Source: Planctomycetota bacterium (GTDB lineage Bacteria; Planctomycetota; UBA1135; UBA2386). From it: a DNA stretch of 61,737 nucleotides. Both the position numbers and the translations under genes were made by a program. The notes under the pieces were generated by a model. The model searched no databases, was not told where the DNA came from, and worked only from the letters and a program-made list of their open reading frames with translations. The stretch lies in the NCBI GenBank assembly GCA_947444055.1, contig CANEYR010000016.1, positions 1-61,737 of the forward strand. The letters run 5' to 3'. Shown piece by piece: positions 60,835 through 61,737 of the stretch (position 1 is its first letter; the number at the start of each line of letters is the position of its first letter).

Positions 60835-61737
60835 TCAGCGCGCGTCCTTGGCCTTCTTCTCGTCGAGCACTGGTGCAGGTGCCGTCAGCGCGCAGCGAAA
60901 CCCGGTATGGCACAGCGACGTGTCCGGCGTCGACTTCATGCGCGTTCCTGGCAAGTAGCCAAGGCAGTAGGAATCGCTGCACAAGAACGAGCCGCCGCGC
61001 ATCACCCGCTTCTGCGCGCCCGGCTCCTGCGGATCGAAGCTCTCCTTAGGCCCCTTTGGGTTGACCAGCACGTCCTTGCCGTCGCCGTAGCCTTCGGGGT
61101 GATACCAATCCTGGCACCACTCCCAGACGTTGCCAGACATGCCGTAGAGGCCAAAGCCGTTCTTCGGGAAGACGACGACCGGGCAGGTGCCCGCATAGCC
61201 ATCGAGCCGCGTGTTCTCGCGCGGGAACGTACCTTGCCAAATGTTGGCGTTGGGCGCGCGCGCGCGCGGCTCGTCGCCCCACACGTAGCGCTGCTGATCA
61301 AGGCCGCCGCGCGCGGCAAATTCCCATTCGGCTTCGCTTGGCAAGCGCTTCTTCGCCCAGGTCGCGTAGGCGACCGCGTCCCGCCAACTGACATGCACCA
61401 CGGGATGCGATGGTCCGGGGGACTTGGAGCCAGGCCCCTGCGGGTGCAGCCAGCAGGCACCGGGCACGAACTGCCACCACTGCCAAAACTCGCGCAGGTC
61501 GACGGCATCCGGCGGCGGCGAGAACACCAAGGAACCGGCCACCAGCTTCTCCTCGGGAACACCGGGCACGTCCGCGGCGGTGGGCTTCTTCTCGGCATCG
61601 GTGACGTAGCCGGTGGCCTGCACGAAGGCGGCGAACTGCACGTTGGTGACCTCCGCGACGTCGAGCCAATAGCCATCGAGGCGCACACGGTGCTTCCGCG
61701 CATCGACGTCACCGTTTTGGCTGCCGAGCACCGCTTC
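60835..61737 (-). CDS. Formylglycine-generating enzyme family protein (5' end outside window)
   Basis: The frame is open to the last base, so the N-terminus is missing; 300 residues are visible. FGE-sulfatase domain: RLDGYWLDVAEVTNVQFAAFVQATGYVTDAEK, HPVVHVSWRDAVAYATWA, KRLPSEAEWEFAARGG, GLYGMSGNVWEWCQDWY, and RVMRGGSFLCSDSYCLGYLPGTRM with both active-site Cys, ending HTGFRC. True FGE converts a sulfatase Cys to formylglycine. Presence of the Cys pair favours that over non-catalytic relatives. No sulfatase gene is in the window. Convergent with fdhD. Confidence 0.92.
   Translation of the reverse strand, partial: EAVLGSQNGDVDARKHRVRLDGYWLDVAEVTNVQFAAFVQATGYVTDAEKKPTAADVPGVPEEKLVAGSLVFSPPPDAVDLREFWQWWQFVPGACWLHPQGPGSKSPGPSHPVVHVSWRDAVAYATWAKKRLPSEAEWEFAARGGLDQQRYVWGDEPRARAPNANIWQGTFPRENTRLDGYAGTCPVVVFPKNGFGLYGMSGNVWEWCQDWYHPEGYGDGKDVLVNPKGPKESFDPQEPGAQKRVMRGGSFLCSDSYCLGYLPGTRMKSTPDTSLCHTGFRCALTAPAPVLDEKKAKDAR

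Noticed and set aside
1..61737. CRISPR array, integrase, att sites or IS element
   Set aside because: No regularly spaced repeats, no cas or transposase with DDE motif, and no tRNA-adjacent direct repeats were found; the Rpn-type genes lack visible terminal repeats.

Overview
The window is GC-rich DNA, almost fully coding, from a Gram-negative-type bacterium that is most likely a member of the Planctomycetota. This is inferred from content, not from a marker gene. The evidence is two serine/threonine kinases with TPR tails (one paired with an ECF sigma factor), many large secreted proteins that share one C-terminal module, a formylglycine-generating enzyme, a GlcG/HbpS-type lipoprotein, a CPXCG zinc-ribbon protein, and kdsA, which implies Kdo-containing lipopolysaccharide. 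No rRNA, tRNA, CRISPR array or intact insertion sequence was seen.

Layout. 1-8169: the end of an Rpn-type nuclease gene, two exported proteins, aconitase (acnA) with a lysine-rich histone-like tail, and two more exported proteins, one with a transglutaminase-like Cys-His-Asp pattern. 8317-14038 (minus strand): a deoxynucleoside catabolic operon of membrane protein, cdd, deoC, a full aldehyde dehydrogenase, a short aldehyde dehydrogenase-like protein without catalytic residues, and deoA. A purine nucleoside phosphorylase at 55918-56766 completes the set. Together they would turn deoxynucleosides into bases plus glyceraldehyde-3-phosphate and acetate. 14228-20551: a complete Rpn-family nuclease, a fold-III PLP decarboxylase, a thioredoxin-like/TPR secreted protein, an RmlD-like reductase and a lipid kinase. 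20615-22434: a secreted NIDO-like protein whose frame is broken once. 22733-25931: kdsA, a Ser/Thr kinase and gluconokinase in overlapping order. 27308-32212: a FabZ-like hotdog protein and three glycosyltransferase-type genes.

32199-34210 (minus) holds a pseudo-receiver, a bacterial homologue of the archaeal/eukaryotic tRNA pseudouridine synthase Pus10, and a DUF4279 protein. 34323-44122 holds a divergent RNase HII-like protein, a membrane protein, the kinase/ECF sigma pair, rnhA and valS. 45918-53085 (minus) is a tight run of S51-like peptidase, esterase, receiver fragment, ATP-grasp ligase, esterase, pentaheme cytochrome c and SGNH-like protein. Most of its junctions overlap by four bases, and it is the best candidate for an undescribed multi-gene system. 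53199-61737 holds further secreted proteins, a GNAT protein, PNP, decayed gene fragments, fdhD and the end-truncated formylglycine-generating enzyme.

Expression signals. Few genes have a clear Shine-Dalgarno sequence. Nine likely first-of-transcript genes have a TANNNT hexamer only 6-14 bases before the start codon, which suggests that short-leader or leaderless transcripts are common here. Start codons were chosen from homology, signal peptides, overlaps and these motifs, and are approximate where noted.
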